A stretch of DNA of 43,743 nucleotides from assembly GCF_903642285.1 (NCBI RefSeq), contig NZ_CAHJWJ010000027.1:1-43743 (forward strand). The letters run 5' to 3'. The notes below the pieces were generated by a model. That model searched no databases. It was given only the letters and a program-made list of their open reading frames with translations, and was not told where the DNA came from. Shown here piece after piece: positions 8,569 to 16,931 of the stretch. The position numbers were made by a program, and so were the translations under genes. The DNA is from Sphingomonas bacterium (GTDB taxonomy: Bacteria; Pseudomonadota; Alphaproteobacteria; Sphingomonadales; Sphingomonadaceae). How positions within the stretch are numbered: the first letter of the stretch is position 1; each line of letters opens with the position of its first letter.

Positions 8569-8661
8569 ATTCGGCGGAGTGGGGAGAAGGCCTGGCTCGC
8601 AACCCTTCTTTCGTACCGGTGGAAAGCCGTCGGCTTTGCCGAGGCGACGCGCCTGCGCCCG

Positions 8662-9384
8662 TCAGTACATATGCTGCCCGCCATTGATGCTCAGCGTCGA
8701 CCCGGTCACGAACCCCCCCTCCTCGGAACACAGGAAAGCGACCCCCCGCGCGATCTCGTGCGCCTGGCCGAGCCGTCCGACCGGGATCTTCGCGACGATC
8801 TTCTCCAGCACGTCGCCGGGCACCGCCGCCACCATGTCGGTATCGATATACCCCGGCGCGATCGCATTCACCGTCACGCCGACCTTCGCGCCCTCCTGCG
8901 CCAGCGCCTTGGTGAAGCCGTGGATGCCCGATTTCGCGGCGGCATAGTTGACCTGGCCATATTGCCCGGCCTGGCCGTTGATCGATCCGATATTGACGAT
9001 CCGACCCCATTTGCGGTCGCGCATGCCGCCGAACACCGCCTTCGCCATGTTGAAGCAGCCGCCGAGATTGGTGTCGATCACCTCTTTCCACGCGTCGTAG
9101 GTCAGCTTCAGGATCGTGCCGTCGCGGGTGATGCCCGCATTGTTGACGACGATATCGACCGGCCCCAGGTCCGCGGCGACCTGCGCGCAGCCCGCTTGGC
9201 ACGCGTCATAGTCCGCCACGTCCCATTTATACGCGGCGATCCCGGTCCGGTCGGTAAAGGCCGAGGCCCGTCCGTCATTGCCCGCATAGGTGGCGGCGAC
9301 GGTGATGCCCATGGTCTTCAGCGTCAGGCTGATCGCCTCGCCGATGCCGCGCGTACCGCCCGTCACGATCGCAATCCGTGCCAT
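8662..9384 (-). CDS. phaB: Acetoacetyl-CoA reductase (NADPH, polyhydroxybutyrate pathway)
   Basis: A short-chain dehydrogenase that reduces acetoacetyl-CoA to (R)-3-hydroxybutyryl-CoA, the monomer for polyhydroxybutyrate. The 240-residue protein shows the nucleotide-binding TGGTRGIGEA (residues 8-17), NNAGITRD, the catalytic Ser in NIGSINGQAGQYGQ (about 134), Tyr147 and Lys151 in NYAAAKSG, and APGYIDTDMV. The SINGQxGQxGQ.NY pattern is characteristic of PhaB rather than FabG. AGGAGAGG precedes the ATG. Neither phaA nor phaC is adjacent. It is 25 bp downstream of hemH and probably cotranscribed with it. Confidence 0.9.
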   Translation of the reverse strand: MARIAIVTGGTRGIGEAISLTLKTMGITVAATYAGNDGRASAFTDRTGIAAYKWDVADYDACQAGCAQVAADLGPVDIVVNNAGITRDGTILKLTYDAWKEVIDTNLGGCFNMAKAVFGGMRDRKWGRIVNIGSINGQAGQYGQVNYAAAKSGIHGFTKALAQEGAKVGVTVNAIAPGYIDTDMVAAVPGDVLEKIVAKIPVGRLGQAHEIARGVAFLCSEEGGFVTGSTLSINGGQHMY

Positions 9385-9409
9385 TCACCTCTCCTCTTTT
9401 GCCGCGATG

Positions 9410-10417
9410 CTAGAGGGGCGCGACCCAGCCTTCAAGCTCGCGCGACAGGATGCGGCGAAGCATCGCGATACCGGGTTCGGTGTCGTTGAGGCAGGGCAGA
9501 TAGGCGAAACGCTCGCCGCCCGCCGCCTCGAAGCTCCCGCGCCCGCGGATCGCGAGTTCCTCCAGCGTCTCGAGACAATCCGATGAGAAGCCCGGCGCGA
9601 AGATCGCGACCGTCTTCAGCCCCTTGCCCGGCAGCGCGGCGAGCGTCTCGTCGGTCGCCGGCCCGAGCCATTTCGCAGGCCCGAACCGCGACTGGAACGC
9701 CACGATCAGGTCGCGGTGCATCGCCTCGCCGAGCAACCGCGCGGTCTTCTGGCAATGGCAATGATAGGGATCGCCGAGCGCCAGCGTCCGCCGCGGCATC
9801 CCGTGGAAGCTGGCGACGAGCGCATCGGGCGCGAAATCGAGCGCTGCAAGCCCCGTCTCGATCGACGCCTTCAGCGCGTCGATATAGGCCGCCTCGTCAT
9901 GATAGGGCGGCAGCGTGCGGATCGCGGGCTGCCAGCGCATGCTGGCCAGCACCGCGAACGCCTTGTCGTTCGCGGTCGCGGTCGTCGCCGCGCAATATTG
10001 CGGATAGAGCGGGGCGAGCAGGATGCGTTCGCACCCTGCCGCCTTCATCGCCGCCAGCCGGTCGGGGATCGACGGATTGCCGTAGCGCATCGCCCAGTCG
10101 ACGGTAACGCCCGGTCCGAATGCGTCCGCCAGCGCCGCCGCCTGTCGCTTCGTGAACGCCGCGAGCGGGGAGCCCTCCTCGCTCCACACCTGGCCGTACG
10201 CATGCGCCGATTTCTTCGGTCGGGTATTCAGGATGATCCCCCGCAGGATCGGCTGCCACGCGATCGCCGGCAGTTCGACGACTCGCCGATCGGACAGGAA
10301 TTCGCCGAGATAGCGCTTCACCGATTTGGCGTCGGGGCCGTCGGGCGTGCCGAGGTTCATCAGCAGCACGCCGATGCGGGGCTTCGGGATCGGCGGATGA
10401 TCGGGCGGGAGGAGCAT
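9410..10417 (-). CDS. hemH: Ferrochelatase
   Basis: Inserts Fe2+ into protoporphyrin IX, the last step of protoheme synthesis, at the inner face of the membrane. The 335-residue protein begins with the family motif GVLLMNLGTPDGPD and continues with RYGNPSIPD, LLAPLYPQYCAATTAT, the invariant metal-site His205 in SFHGMPRR, and the acidic patch SSDCLETLEEL (Glu283, Glu286). Cysteines cluster in DPYHCHCQKTA (about 217-224) and again at 281; some bacterial ferrochelatases carry a [2Fe-2S] cluster, but the spacing here does not prove one. GGGAGGAGC lies just before the ATG at 10417. Confidence 0.95.
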   Translation of the reverse strand: MLLPPDHPPIPKPRIGVLLMNLGTPDGPDAKSVKRYLGEFLSDRRVVELPAIAWQPILRGIILNTRPKKSAHAYGQVWSEEGSPLAAFTKRQAAALADAFGPGVTVDWAMRYGNPSIPDRLAAMKAAGCERILLAPLYPQYCAATTATANDKAFAVLASMRWQPAIRTLPPYHDEAAYIDALKASIETGLAALDFAPDALVASFHGMPRRTLALGDPYHCHCQKTARLLGEAMHRDLIVAFQSRFGPAKWLGPATDETLAALPGKGLKTVAIFAPGFSSDCLETLEELAIRGRGSFEAAGGERFAYLPCLNDTEPGIAMLRRILSRELEGWVAPL

Positions 10418-10488
10418 CCATTCTGCCTAGGGGTCAAACCCCATCCCGCCAATGACCGTCGTCGCGTTTACCGCGTTAGGTTTCGATT

Positions 10489-10641
10489 TCGCACGAAGAC
10501 ACGAAGACACCAAGAATAAGACGATGGCGGCGAGGGACCGGCATGACGGCGCAGCCGCTTTGTCGATGGGGGAACCCCTTCCTCGCGCCTTCGTGTCTTC
10601 GTGCGAGCCATTTCTTTGGTGCCTTCGCGCGACCATGACCG
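10489..10641. repeat. Period-8 inverted-repeat element, copy 1
   Basis: The left arm TCGCACGAAGACACGAAG (10489-10506) has a perfect 18-base reverse complement at 10589-10606. The arms are built of 8-base units of the form CACGAAGA. A third, degenerate arm (reverse complement TCGCGCGAAGGCACCAAAG) follows at about 10613-10633. The same arm recurs at 37645-37750. No reading frame in it is credible. It fills the gap between hemH and the molybdopterin oxidoreductase gene. Confidence 0.75.
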
Positions 10642-10647
10642 CACGGC

Positions 10648-12873
10648 CTATAGACGGCGACCAGCCGCCAACGGCAGCGATCGGATGCGGACACCCGTTG
10701 CAGACTGGAGCGCGTTGGCGATCGCAGGGGCCACTGCGGGCACGCCCAGCTCGCCGACCCCGCCGGGTGCCTCGTCGCTGCGGATGATCTCCACCGTCAC
10801 GTCGGGGGCGTCGTCGAGGATCGGCAGCGCCATCCCTTCGAACCCGTGCACGCTTGCCGAGCCGCCGACAAAGCCCGTCGATGCCCCGAGCGCCATCGCG
10901 GTGCCGAAGATCAGCCCGCCCTCGATCTGCTGCCGGACGATGTCGGGGTGGATCACGCGCCCGCAATCGACCGCGGCGACGAGCCGATCGACCACCGCCC
11001 GCCCGCCCTCTCCGCTATGCGCCTCCGCCAGCACCGCGATATAGCTGCCGCGAAAGGCGTGGCAGGCGATCCCCTGTCCGCTGCCGGCGACGCCGCCGTC
11101 CCACCCGCCGAGCGACGCCGCGGTCGACAGGCACCGCGCCAGCCGCGCGTCGCCGCCGAGCATGCCGATCCGGTAGGACAGCGCTTCGGTGCCCGCGACA
11201 TGCGCCAGTTCGTCGAGGAAACATTCGGTGAAGAACGCGGTATAGCCATGCGCACCACCGCGAAGATGGCCGGTTTCGATTCCGATCTCGGCCGGGTGAT
11301 GATCGATCGCATGGTTCGGAATGCGATACGGCGGCAGCGCGCCGGCGACGGCATAGGCGTCCCCCGCCGACCCGAGCGCCAGCGCGGCATCGGTCGCGAT
11401 GCCGGACAACAGCCGTTTCGCCAGCGCCTTGCCGGTCGCGGGTGCGGCGATCTTCGCCGACCAGCCCAGGATCGCGCCGCCGGGGGCGAGCCGCGCCGCC
11501 ATCCGCGCGGTGGCGGGCGGACGATACAGGTCGTTCGCGCCCTCCTCGCCGCGCGACCAGACCAGCGCGACGGGGCGTTCGATCGCCCGCGCGATCACCG
11601 CCGCCTGTGCCGCCGCACCGGTCTCGATCCGGTCGCCGAACCCGCCGCCGACCAGCATCGGGTGGACGACGACCGCCGCCTCGTCGATGCCGAGCGCCTG
11701 CGCCGCCGCGCGGCGGGCATTGGCGGGGGCCTGCGTCGGAAGCCATAGCTCCAGCCGACCGCCATGCCAGTGCGCGGTCGCGCTGGTCGTCTCGATCGCG
11801 GCGTGGAGCCCGGGCGCGACGCGGTAGTCCGCGGTCACGATACGCGCACCCCGGAACACGCCAGCGACGTCGCCCGCCCTGGCCATGCGCGTACCCGGCC
11901 CGTCGAACGCGGCGGTGAGCGCGGCGTCGATCGACCCGGTCGTCGCGACGGGGCCTGTCGTCTCGAACCTCGGGTTCAATGCGGCAAGCCCGCGCTCCGC
12001 CGCCCACCACGTCGTCGCAGCCACCGCGACCCAGCCCGGCCGGTCGACGATCGCGACCACCCCGCGGATTCGATCGGCGGCGGCGCGGTCCATCGTCACC
12101 AGCCGGCTGTCCCCGCGCGGTGCCTGGCGGATCGCGGCATGGACCATGTCGGGCAAGCGGATGTCGCCGGCGAAATTCGCCGAGCCGTCGACCTTCGCCG
12201 GCACGTCGATCCGTGGCACCGATCGGCCGACCAGCTTGCCTGTTCCCGGCGCGTCGGTGGGCAGCGGATCGGGTAGCGTCTCCTTCGCCGCCGCCTCGGC
12301 GAGTTCGGCGAAGCGCAGCCGCTTGCCCTGGTGGACGACGAACCCCGCGTCGACCCCGCAATCGGCCCAGCCGACATCCCAGCGCTTCGCCGCCGCCTTG
12401 CACAGCAATGTCCGCGCCGCCGCACCCGCCTGCCGGCATGCGTCCTCGAACATCCGTACCGACGACGATCCGCCCGTCAGCATCACCGGTGCCCGCCGCG
12501 CCGCTTCGTCGATCATGCCCACGGGCAGCGCGTCGTCGATGCCCTCCAGCAACGAGCGGAGCCCGAGCGGGTTGGCGTAGAGCGGATTGACCGGTGCCGC
12601 CTCGACTCCGACGGTCCGCCAATCCGCGCCAAGCGCATCCGCGACGATCTGCGGCAGGACGGTATAGACCCCCTGGCCATGTTCCGCCTGCGGCACGGCA
12701 ACCGTGACGTGGCCGTCCAGGCCGATCTTGAGCCACGCGCCGAACACGCGTTCGTCGGCGTTGGCGACCAGGTTGACCGGATAGGCGCGCGGCCACGCCG
12801 CCCAGGCGACGACCAGCCCGACACCGACCCCGCCCCCGACCAGCAAGGTCCGCCTGTCGATCGCCTGCGCCAT
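10648..12873 (-). CDS. Molybdopterin-binding oxidoreductase large subunit (isoquinoline 1-oxidoreductase beta-like), Tat-exported
   Basis: A 741-residue member of the xanthine dehydrogenase superfamily, closest in layout to IorB: MAQAIDRRTLLVGGGVGVGLVVAWAAW is a twin-arginine signal, followed by a duplicated aldehyde-oxidase/molybdopterin-binding architecture (ADERVFGAWLKIGLDGHVTVAVPQAEHGQGVYT; GRSVPRIDVPAKVDGSANFAGDIRLPDMVHA; MLVGGGFGDRIETGAAAQA; a C-terminal GGVGELGVPAVAPAIANAL). Such enzymes hydroxylate N-heterocycles or oxidise aldehydes and normally pair with a small [2Fe-2S] subunit (IorA). No such gene is in this window, so the electron partner is unknown. An upstream in-frame start at 12912 is less likely than 12873 because the RR motif is near the latter. 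It is bordered on both sides by inverted-repeat elements. Confidence 0.85.
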   Translation of the reverse strand: MAQAIDRRTLLVGGGVGVGLVVAWAAWPRAYPVNLVANADERVFGAWLKIGLDGHVTVAVPQAEHGQGVYTVLPQIVADALGADWRTVGVEAAPVNPLYANPLGLRSLLEGIDDALPVGMIDEAARRAPVMLTGGSSSVRMFEDACRQAGAAARTLLCKAAAKRWDVGWADCGVDAGFVVHQGKRLRFAELAEAAAKETLPDPLPTDAPGTGKLVGRSVPRIDVPAKVDGSANFAGDIRLPDMVHAAIRQAPRGDSRLVTMDRAAADRIRGVVAIVDRPGWVAVAATTWWAAERGLAALNPRFETTGPVATTGSIDAALTAAFDGPGTRMARAGDVAGVFRGARIVTADYRVAPGLHAAIETTSATAHWHGGRLELWLPTQAPANARRAAAQALGIDEAAVVVHPMLVGGGFGDRIETGAAAQAAVIARAIERPVALVWSRGEEGANDLYRPPATARMAARLAPGGAILGWSAKIAAPATGKALAKRLLSGIATDAALALGSAGDAYAVAGALPPYRIPNHAIDHHPAEIGIETGHLRGGAHGYTAFFTECFLDELAHVAGTEALSYRIGMLGGDARLARCLSTAASLGGWDGGVAGSGQGIACHAFRGSYIAVLAEAHSGEGGRAVVDRLVAAVDCGRVIHPDIVRQQIEGGLIFGTAMALGASTGFVGGSASVHGFEGMALPILDDAPDVTVEIIRSDEAPGGVGELGVPAVAPAIANALQSATGVRIRSLPLAAGRRL

Positions 12874-12920
12874 GCGGGATGCTCTAGCCTCGGTAGCGTT
12901 GGGTGCAAGCAACCTTCCTC

Positions 12921-13026
12921 GCCTCCCCGGCGAAGGCCGGGGCCCAGTTGCGAGACGATTGTTGCAGCGCGCACCGCGCGATCACGAGAACCGTGGCAGC
13001 TGGGCCCTGGCCTTCACCGGGGAGGC
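12921..13026. repeat. Long imperfect inverted repeat, REP-like
   Basis: The arms at about 12921-12951 and 12995-13026 are reverse complements over some 30 bases with a few mismatches (core CTCCCCGGCGAAGGCC against CTCCCCGGTGAAGGCC). The left arm also contains its own hairpin, CCCCGGC-GAAG-GCCGGGG. Elements of this kind recur in sphingomonad intergenic regions. It lies between the oxidoreductase start and the CoA-ligase stop; the whole gap (12874-13085) holds no credible gene. Confidence 0.7.
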
Positions 13027-13085
13027 GGCGGGAATTCGGGAGGCGGTGGGAGTTGGCAGTGAAAGTGCCACCGCCAATACTGACC

Positions 13086-14792
13086 TCAGGCCGCCACCGC
13101 CAGCGCGCGATAGGTCTTGCAGACCCGGACCTTGTCGATCTTCTCCGTTCCCAGCCGCGGCAGCGGGGCGTGGGTGATCCAGATCGTCCGCGGCACCTTG
13201 AACGCGGCGATATGCGCATGCAGGAACCCGGTCAGGCCCTCCGCGGTCAGCACCGTCCCGTCGCGCGGGACGACGACCGCGCCAGGCACTTCGCCGAAGC
13301 GCTCGTCTGTCAGCCCGAACACCGCGGCTTCGGCGACGTCGGGATGTTCGTAGAGCGCCGCCTCGACCTCCTGGCAGGAGATGTTCTCGCCACCGCGGAT
13401 GATGATGTCCTTCTTGCGGTCGACGATGAAGACATAGCCGTCCTCGTCGAGATACCCGATATCGCCGGTCAGGAAATACCCGTCCGCGGTCATCGCCGCG
13501 GCGGTCGCATCGGGACGCCCCCAATATTCGCGGAAGTTGCAGATCGACCGGATCGCGATCTCTCCGCGCTGTCCTTGCGCGACGGGCCGTCCGGCATCGT
13601 CGAGGATCGCCAGATCCACCAGCGGCAGCGACGGCCGCCCCGCCGAATTGGGTTTGGCGATATAGTTGGACCGCCAATTGCTGGTGCCGATCGCATTCGT
13701 CTCGGTCAGGCCATAGCCGATCAGCGGCGCGCCGCCCTTTCCATCCGGGCCGGCCATCTCCTCCGCGATCCGGCGGACGTGCTCGGCCGGTCGGGGCGCG
13801 CCGCCCGCGGCGAAATCGGCGACGGTCGACAGGTCGTATTTCGCGCGGTTCGGGTGGGTCAGCAGCTCGAAACTCATCAGCGGCACGCCGACGAAATAGG
13901 TGATGCCTTCCTTCTCGATCAGCCGCATCGCTTCTTCCGCATCCCATTTGGCCATCAGCACCAGCTTGCGCCCCATCGCGAAGCTTTGCAGCATCACCGC
14001 AATTTCCGCGGTGACGTGGAACAGCGGCACGTTGAGCAATGTCGACGGCTGGCCCACAGGCGGATTGCCGTCCTGGGTCGCGATGCCGACCATCGTCATC
14101 ACTTGCGCCAGGTAATTGAAGATCGCCTGCACCACGCCGCGGTGATCCGACAGCGCGCCCTTCGACAGGCCGGTCGAGCCCGACGTGAAGAGGATCGTCG
14201 CGGGATCGTCGGGCATGACGGCCGGCAGGGCGATCGCGGCGTCGCCCCCGCCGAGCGGTCGCAGTGCGGCCGCCAGCGGCCGGGCATCGTCGATCTCGAT
14301 CACGACGCAATGCGCATCCTCGAGGCTCGCCAGACGCTTCGCCCGGGGCGGATCGGCGAAGACCATGTCGCACGCCACCTCGTTCAGCGCCGCCGACAGC
14401 TCTTCGGTCTGCCACCAGCCGTTGAGCAGAGTCGCGATGCCGCCGACCATGACGATCCCCATGTAGAGCGCGATCCAGGACGGCGAATTGCGCATCGCGA
14501 TGCCGACACGGTCGCCCTTTACGACACCGCGCGCGACCAGCACATGCGCGACGTCGGTCGCCGCGGCATGGACTTCGGCAAAGGTCAGCCGCTCGTCGCC
14601 GGCAACGAGGAATGTCGCCTCCGCATGTTGGCCCGCGAAATGCGCGAAATACGCGCCGAGCGTCGGCGGCGCGGCGGCGATCACCGGCAGCGCGCGGCCA
14701 TATCGCGCGATGCTGGTGAGCGGGAGCACCCCCTCGTCGGCAACGACCGCGGCCATTGCCGCATCCATCCGCTGGTCCAGCACGCTGGGCAT
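13086..14792 (-). CDS. AMP-dependent acyl-CoA synthetase/ligase
   Basis: A 568-residue ANL-superfamily enzyme that activates a carboxylic acid as acyl-adenylate and transfers it to CoA. The P-loop is ILFTSGSTGLSKGAL, the A5 motif LIGYGLTETNA, the A7 motif GYFLTGDIGYLDEDGYVFIVDRKKD, the hinge IIIRGGENIS, and the catalytic Lys region GTEKIDKVRV lies near the C-terminus. Together they show a complete, active enzyme. The substrate is probably a fatty or alicyclic acid but is not determinable. Two adjacent ATGs compete; 14792 is chosen because GGAG is six bases ahead of it, 14795 being the alternative. It diverges from lgt with only 44 bp between starts. Confidence 0.88.
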   Translation of the reverse strand: MPSVLDQRMDAAMAAVVADEGVLPLTSIARYGRALPVIAAAPPTLGAYFAHFAGQHAEATFLVAGDERLTFAEVHAAATDVAHVLVARGVVKGDRVGIAMRNSPSWIALYMGIVMVGGIATLLNGWWQTEELSAALNEVACDMVFADPPRAKRLASLEDAHCVVIEIDDARPLAAALRPLGGGDAAIALPAVMPDDPATILFTSGSTGLSKGALSDHRGVVQAIFNYLAQVMTMVGIATQDGNPPVGQPSTLLNVPLFHVTAEIAVMLQSFAMGRKLVLMAKWDAEEAMRLIEKEGITYFVGVPLMSFELLTHPNRAKYDLSTVADFAAGGAPRPAEHVRRIAEEMAGPDGKGGAPLIGYGLTETNAIGTSNWRSNYIAKPNSAGRPSLPLVDLAILDDAGRPVAQGQRGEIAIRSICNFREYWGRPDATAAAMTADGYFLTGDIGYLDEDGYVFIVDRKKDIIIRGGENISCQEVEAALYEHPDVAEAAVFGLTDERFGEVPGAVVVPRDGTVLTAEGLTGFLHAHIAAFKVPRTIWITHAPLPRLGTEKIDKVRVCKTYRALAVAA

Positions 14793-14836
14793 CATTCTCT
14801 CCGCTTGGTCTTGTCGCCTGACCCCCTTATGCAGGG

Positions 14837-15811
14837 GTGAACGCAGAGGGGAAAGTCTTGATCCTGGCAATGCTCGCCGCGGCCATCGCCGCGCCAGCCG
14901 GCGATCTCGCCGGTCACCTTATCGGCACCGGCGATCTCGCCGGTCACCTTACTAGCATCGGCGATCCCGCCGATCATATCCGATTCGAGAATCTGGGATT
15001 GCACCCGGACATCTTCTCGGTCGGAATCTTCACGCTGCGCTGGTATTCGATTGCCTATATCGCGGGCATTCTGGCGGGCTGGTGGTATCTGCTGAAACTG
15101 CTCGACCAGCCCGGCGCGCCGATGGCGCGGCGGCATGCCGACGATCTGGTGTTTTATGCGACGCTCGGCATCATCCTCGGCGGGCGGCTTGGCTATGTCA
15201 TCTTCTATGCGCCGGACATGTTCCTGCATCCGGTGCGAATCCTCCGGCTGTGGGACGGGGGAATGTCGTTCCACGGCGGGGTGATCGGCGTTTCGCTGGG
15301 GCTGATCCTGTTCGCACGCGCGAATGCGCTCAACTGGCTGCGCGTCCATGATTACATCGCCTGCTGCGTGCCGTTCGGGCTCGGCTTCGGGCGGCTCGCC
15401 AATTTCGTGAACGGCGAATTGTGGGGCCGGCCGACGAACGTCGCCTGGGCGATCGTCTTCCCCACCGGCGGCGATGTCGCGCGGCACCCGAGCCAGCTCT
15501 ACGAGGCGGTGCTCGAAGGTGCGCTCTTGTTCGCGGTCCTGTGGTTCGCGTTCTGGCGCACCAAGGCGCGCTACGATCCGGGCAAGCTCGTCGGACTGTT
15601 CATCCTCGGCTACGGCCTCGCGCGCTTCGCGGTCGAATTCGTCCGCGAACCCGATAGCCAGTTCGCGGGGACGCTGTTCGGCGAATGGGGCTTCCATATG
15701 GGCCAGTTCCTGTGCCTGCCGATGATCCTGGGGGGCGTGTATCTGATCGCGACGGCAGCGGGCCGGCGGCGAAGGGTGGAACCGATCGCGGGGACCGAGA
15801 GCGTGGCGTAG
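14837..15811 (+). CDS. lgt: Prolipoprotein diacylglyceryl transferase with repeat-expanded N-terminus
   Basis: Inner-membrane enzyme that moves diacylglycerol from phosphatidylglycerol to the lipobox cysteine of prolipoproteins. The 324-residue protein has multiple membrane helices and the Lgt signatures [30 protein letters not shown], the Lgt motif [12 protein letters not shown], and [25 protein letters not shown]. The start is a GTG at 14837; an in-frame TTG at 14858 is possible. Before the normal [17 protein letters not shown] segment lie near-identical decapeptides [20 protein letters not shown] and a degenerate GDPADHI, encoded by a 30-base tandem repeat, which is odd for this enzyme. 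It heads the row lgt, DUF185, GNAT, pgeF. Confidence 0.93.
   Translation: MNAEGKVLILAMLAAAIAAPAGDLAGHLIGTGDLAGHLTSIGDPADHIRFENLGLHPDIFSVGIFTLRWYSIAYIAGILAGWWYLLKLLDQPGAPMARRHADDLVFYATLGIILGGRLGYVIFYAPDMFLHPVRILRLWDGGMSFHGGVIGVSLGLILFARANALNWLRVHDYIACCVPFGLGFGRLANFVNGELWGRPTNVAWAIVFPTGGDVARHPSQLYEAVLEGALLFAVLWFAFWRTKARYDPGKLVGLFILGYGLARFAVEFVREPDSQFAGTLFGEWGFHMGQFLCLPMILGGVYLIATAAGRRRRVEPIAGTESVA
14898..14980 (+). repeat. 30-base tandem repeat with internal hairpins in the lgt 5' region
   Basis: A 24-base block occurs identically at 14898-14921 and 14928-14951 (period 30) and in degenerate form at about 14958-14980. Each unit contains a palindrome: CCGGCGA-TC-TCGCCGG in the two good copies and CGGCG-ATCC-CGCCG in the third. 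The repeat preserves the reading frame. Confidence 0.85.
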
Positions 15812-15812
15812 T

Positions 15813-15842
15813 AAAATCCTCCCCGCGCGCGGGGAGGATTTT
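15813..15842. terminator. Perfect 30-bp palindrome after lgt
   Basis: AAAATCCTCCCCGCG (15813-15827) is followed immediately by its exact reverse complement, ending in TTTT. It starts one base after the lgt stop and ends 45 bases before the next start. The A/T flanks give a U-tail in both directions, as in a bidirectional intrinsic terminator, although the following gene lies on the same strand and might be expected to share the transcript. Confidence 0.75.
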
Positions 15843-15887
15843 CGATCCCTTGTCCGCGACACTATCCGCGGGCATTGCGCCGCGACG

Positions 15888-16931
15888 ATGACCCCTCCCC
15901 CCTCCCCCCTCGCCGACCGCCTCGCCCGCGCGATCACGCTGGCTGGACCGATGTCGGTCGCGCAGTTCATGGCTGCGGCGAACGCGCATTATTACGCGAC
16001 TCGCGATCCGCTGGGCGCAGGCGGCGATTTCACGACCGCGCCCGAGATCAGCCAGATGTTCGGCGAACTGACGGGCGCGTGGTGCACGGACCTGTGGGAC
16101 CGGGCGGGGCGACCCGCTATCGCCTGGGTCGAACTGGGGCCGGGCCGCGGGACACTGGCCCCCGACGCGGCGCGCGCGATGGCCAAGGCGGGGCTGACGC
16201 CGCCCATGCATTTCGTCGAGACCAGCCCGGTGCTGCGCGCGGCGCAGGCCCAGCGCATCCCCGACGCGACCTGGCACGACAGCGTCGACACGCTCCCCGC
16301 CGATCGCCCGCTCATCGTCGTCGCGAACGAGTTCTTCGACGCGCTGCCGATCCGCCAGCTGGTGAAACGCGACCGGTGGCACGAGCGGCTCGTCGCCTGC
16401 CAGGACACGCTGTTCCTCCCCGTCGCGGGCAAGCCCGTTCCCGACGCGGTCATCCCGGAACCATTGCGGGTCGCCCCGCCCGGCGCGATCATCGAGGCGT
16501 GTCCGGATGCGGTCGCGACCATGCACGCGCTCGCCGGGCGGATCGCCACGCAGGGCGGCGCGCTGCTGGCGATCGACTATGGCTATGACGGCCCGCTTGT
16601 CGGCGAGACGCTGCAGGCGGTGCGCGATCACGCCCCCGCCAATCCGTTCGACGCGCCGGGCGAACAGGACCTGACCGCGCATGTCGATTTCACGACGCTC
16701 GCCGCCGCGGCGCAGGCGGCGGGAGCGGTCGCCTGGGGGCCGATCAACCAGCGCGAGCTGCTCGGCGCGCTCGGCATCGATCAGCGCACCGCCGCGCTTG
16801 CGCGCGCCGCCCCCGACCGCGCCGATGCGCTGATCGCGGACCGCGCGCGGCTGATGGACGACATGGGCACGCTGTTCCGTGCGCTGGCCGTGACCGCGCC
16901 GGGCTGGCCCGCACCGGCGGCGTTCGCATGA
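15888..16931 (+). CDS. NDUFAF7/MidA-like SAM-dependent methyltransferase (DUF185)
   Basis: A 347-residue class I methyltransferase of the DUF185 family. The mitochondrial homologue NDUFAF7 methylates an arginine of a complex I subunit; the same role is plausible in an alphaproteobacterium but not shown. Visible features are AQFMAAANAHYYATRDPLG, GDFTTAPEISQMFGELTGAW, SAM motif I in WVELGPGRGTLAPDA, FVETSPVLRAAQ, the family hallmark VVANEFFDALPIRQLV, and ALLAIDYGYDG. The gene follows lgt by 76 bp, across a perfect palindrome, and overlaps the next gene by ATGA. The lgt-DUF185-pgeF order is common in alphaproteobacteria. Confidence 0.92.
   Translation: MTPPPSPLADRLARAITLAGPMSVAQFMAAANAHYYATRDPLGAGGDFTTAPEISQMFGELTGAWCTDLWDRAGRPAIAWVELGPGRGTLAPDAARAMAKAGLTPPMHFVETSPVLRAAQAQRIPDATWHDSVDTLPADRPLIVVANEFFDALPIRQLVKRDRWHERLVACQDTLFLPVAGKPVPDAVIPEPLRVAPPGAIIEACPDAVATMHALAGRIATQGGALLAIDYGYDGPLVGETLQAVRDHAPANPFDAPGEQDLTAHVDFTTLAAAAQAAGAVAWGPINQRELLGALGIDQRTAALARAAPDRADALIADRARLMDDMGTLFRALAVTAPGWPAPAAFA

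Noticed and set aside
12903..14840. A 645-codon open frame on the plus strand
   Set aside because: It lies opposite the acyl-CoA ligase, which carries all adenylate-forming motifs; the plus frame is His/Arg-rich and featureless.
14898..14980. Tandem repeats as a possible small CRISPR array
   Set aside because: The 30-base units are contiguous, have no variable spacers and encode in-frame decapeptides of Lgt; no cas gene is near.
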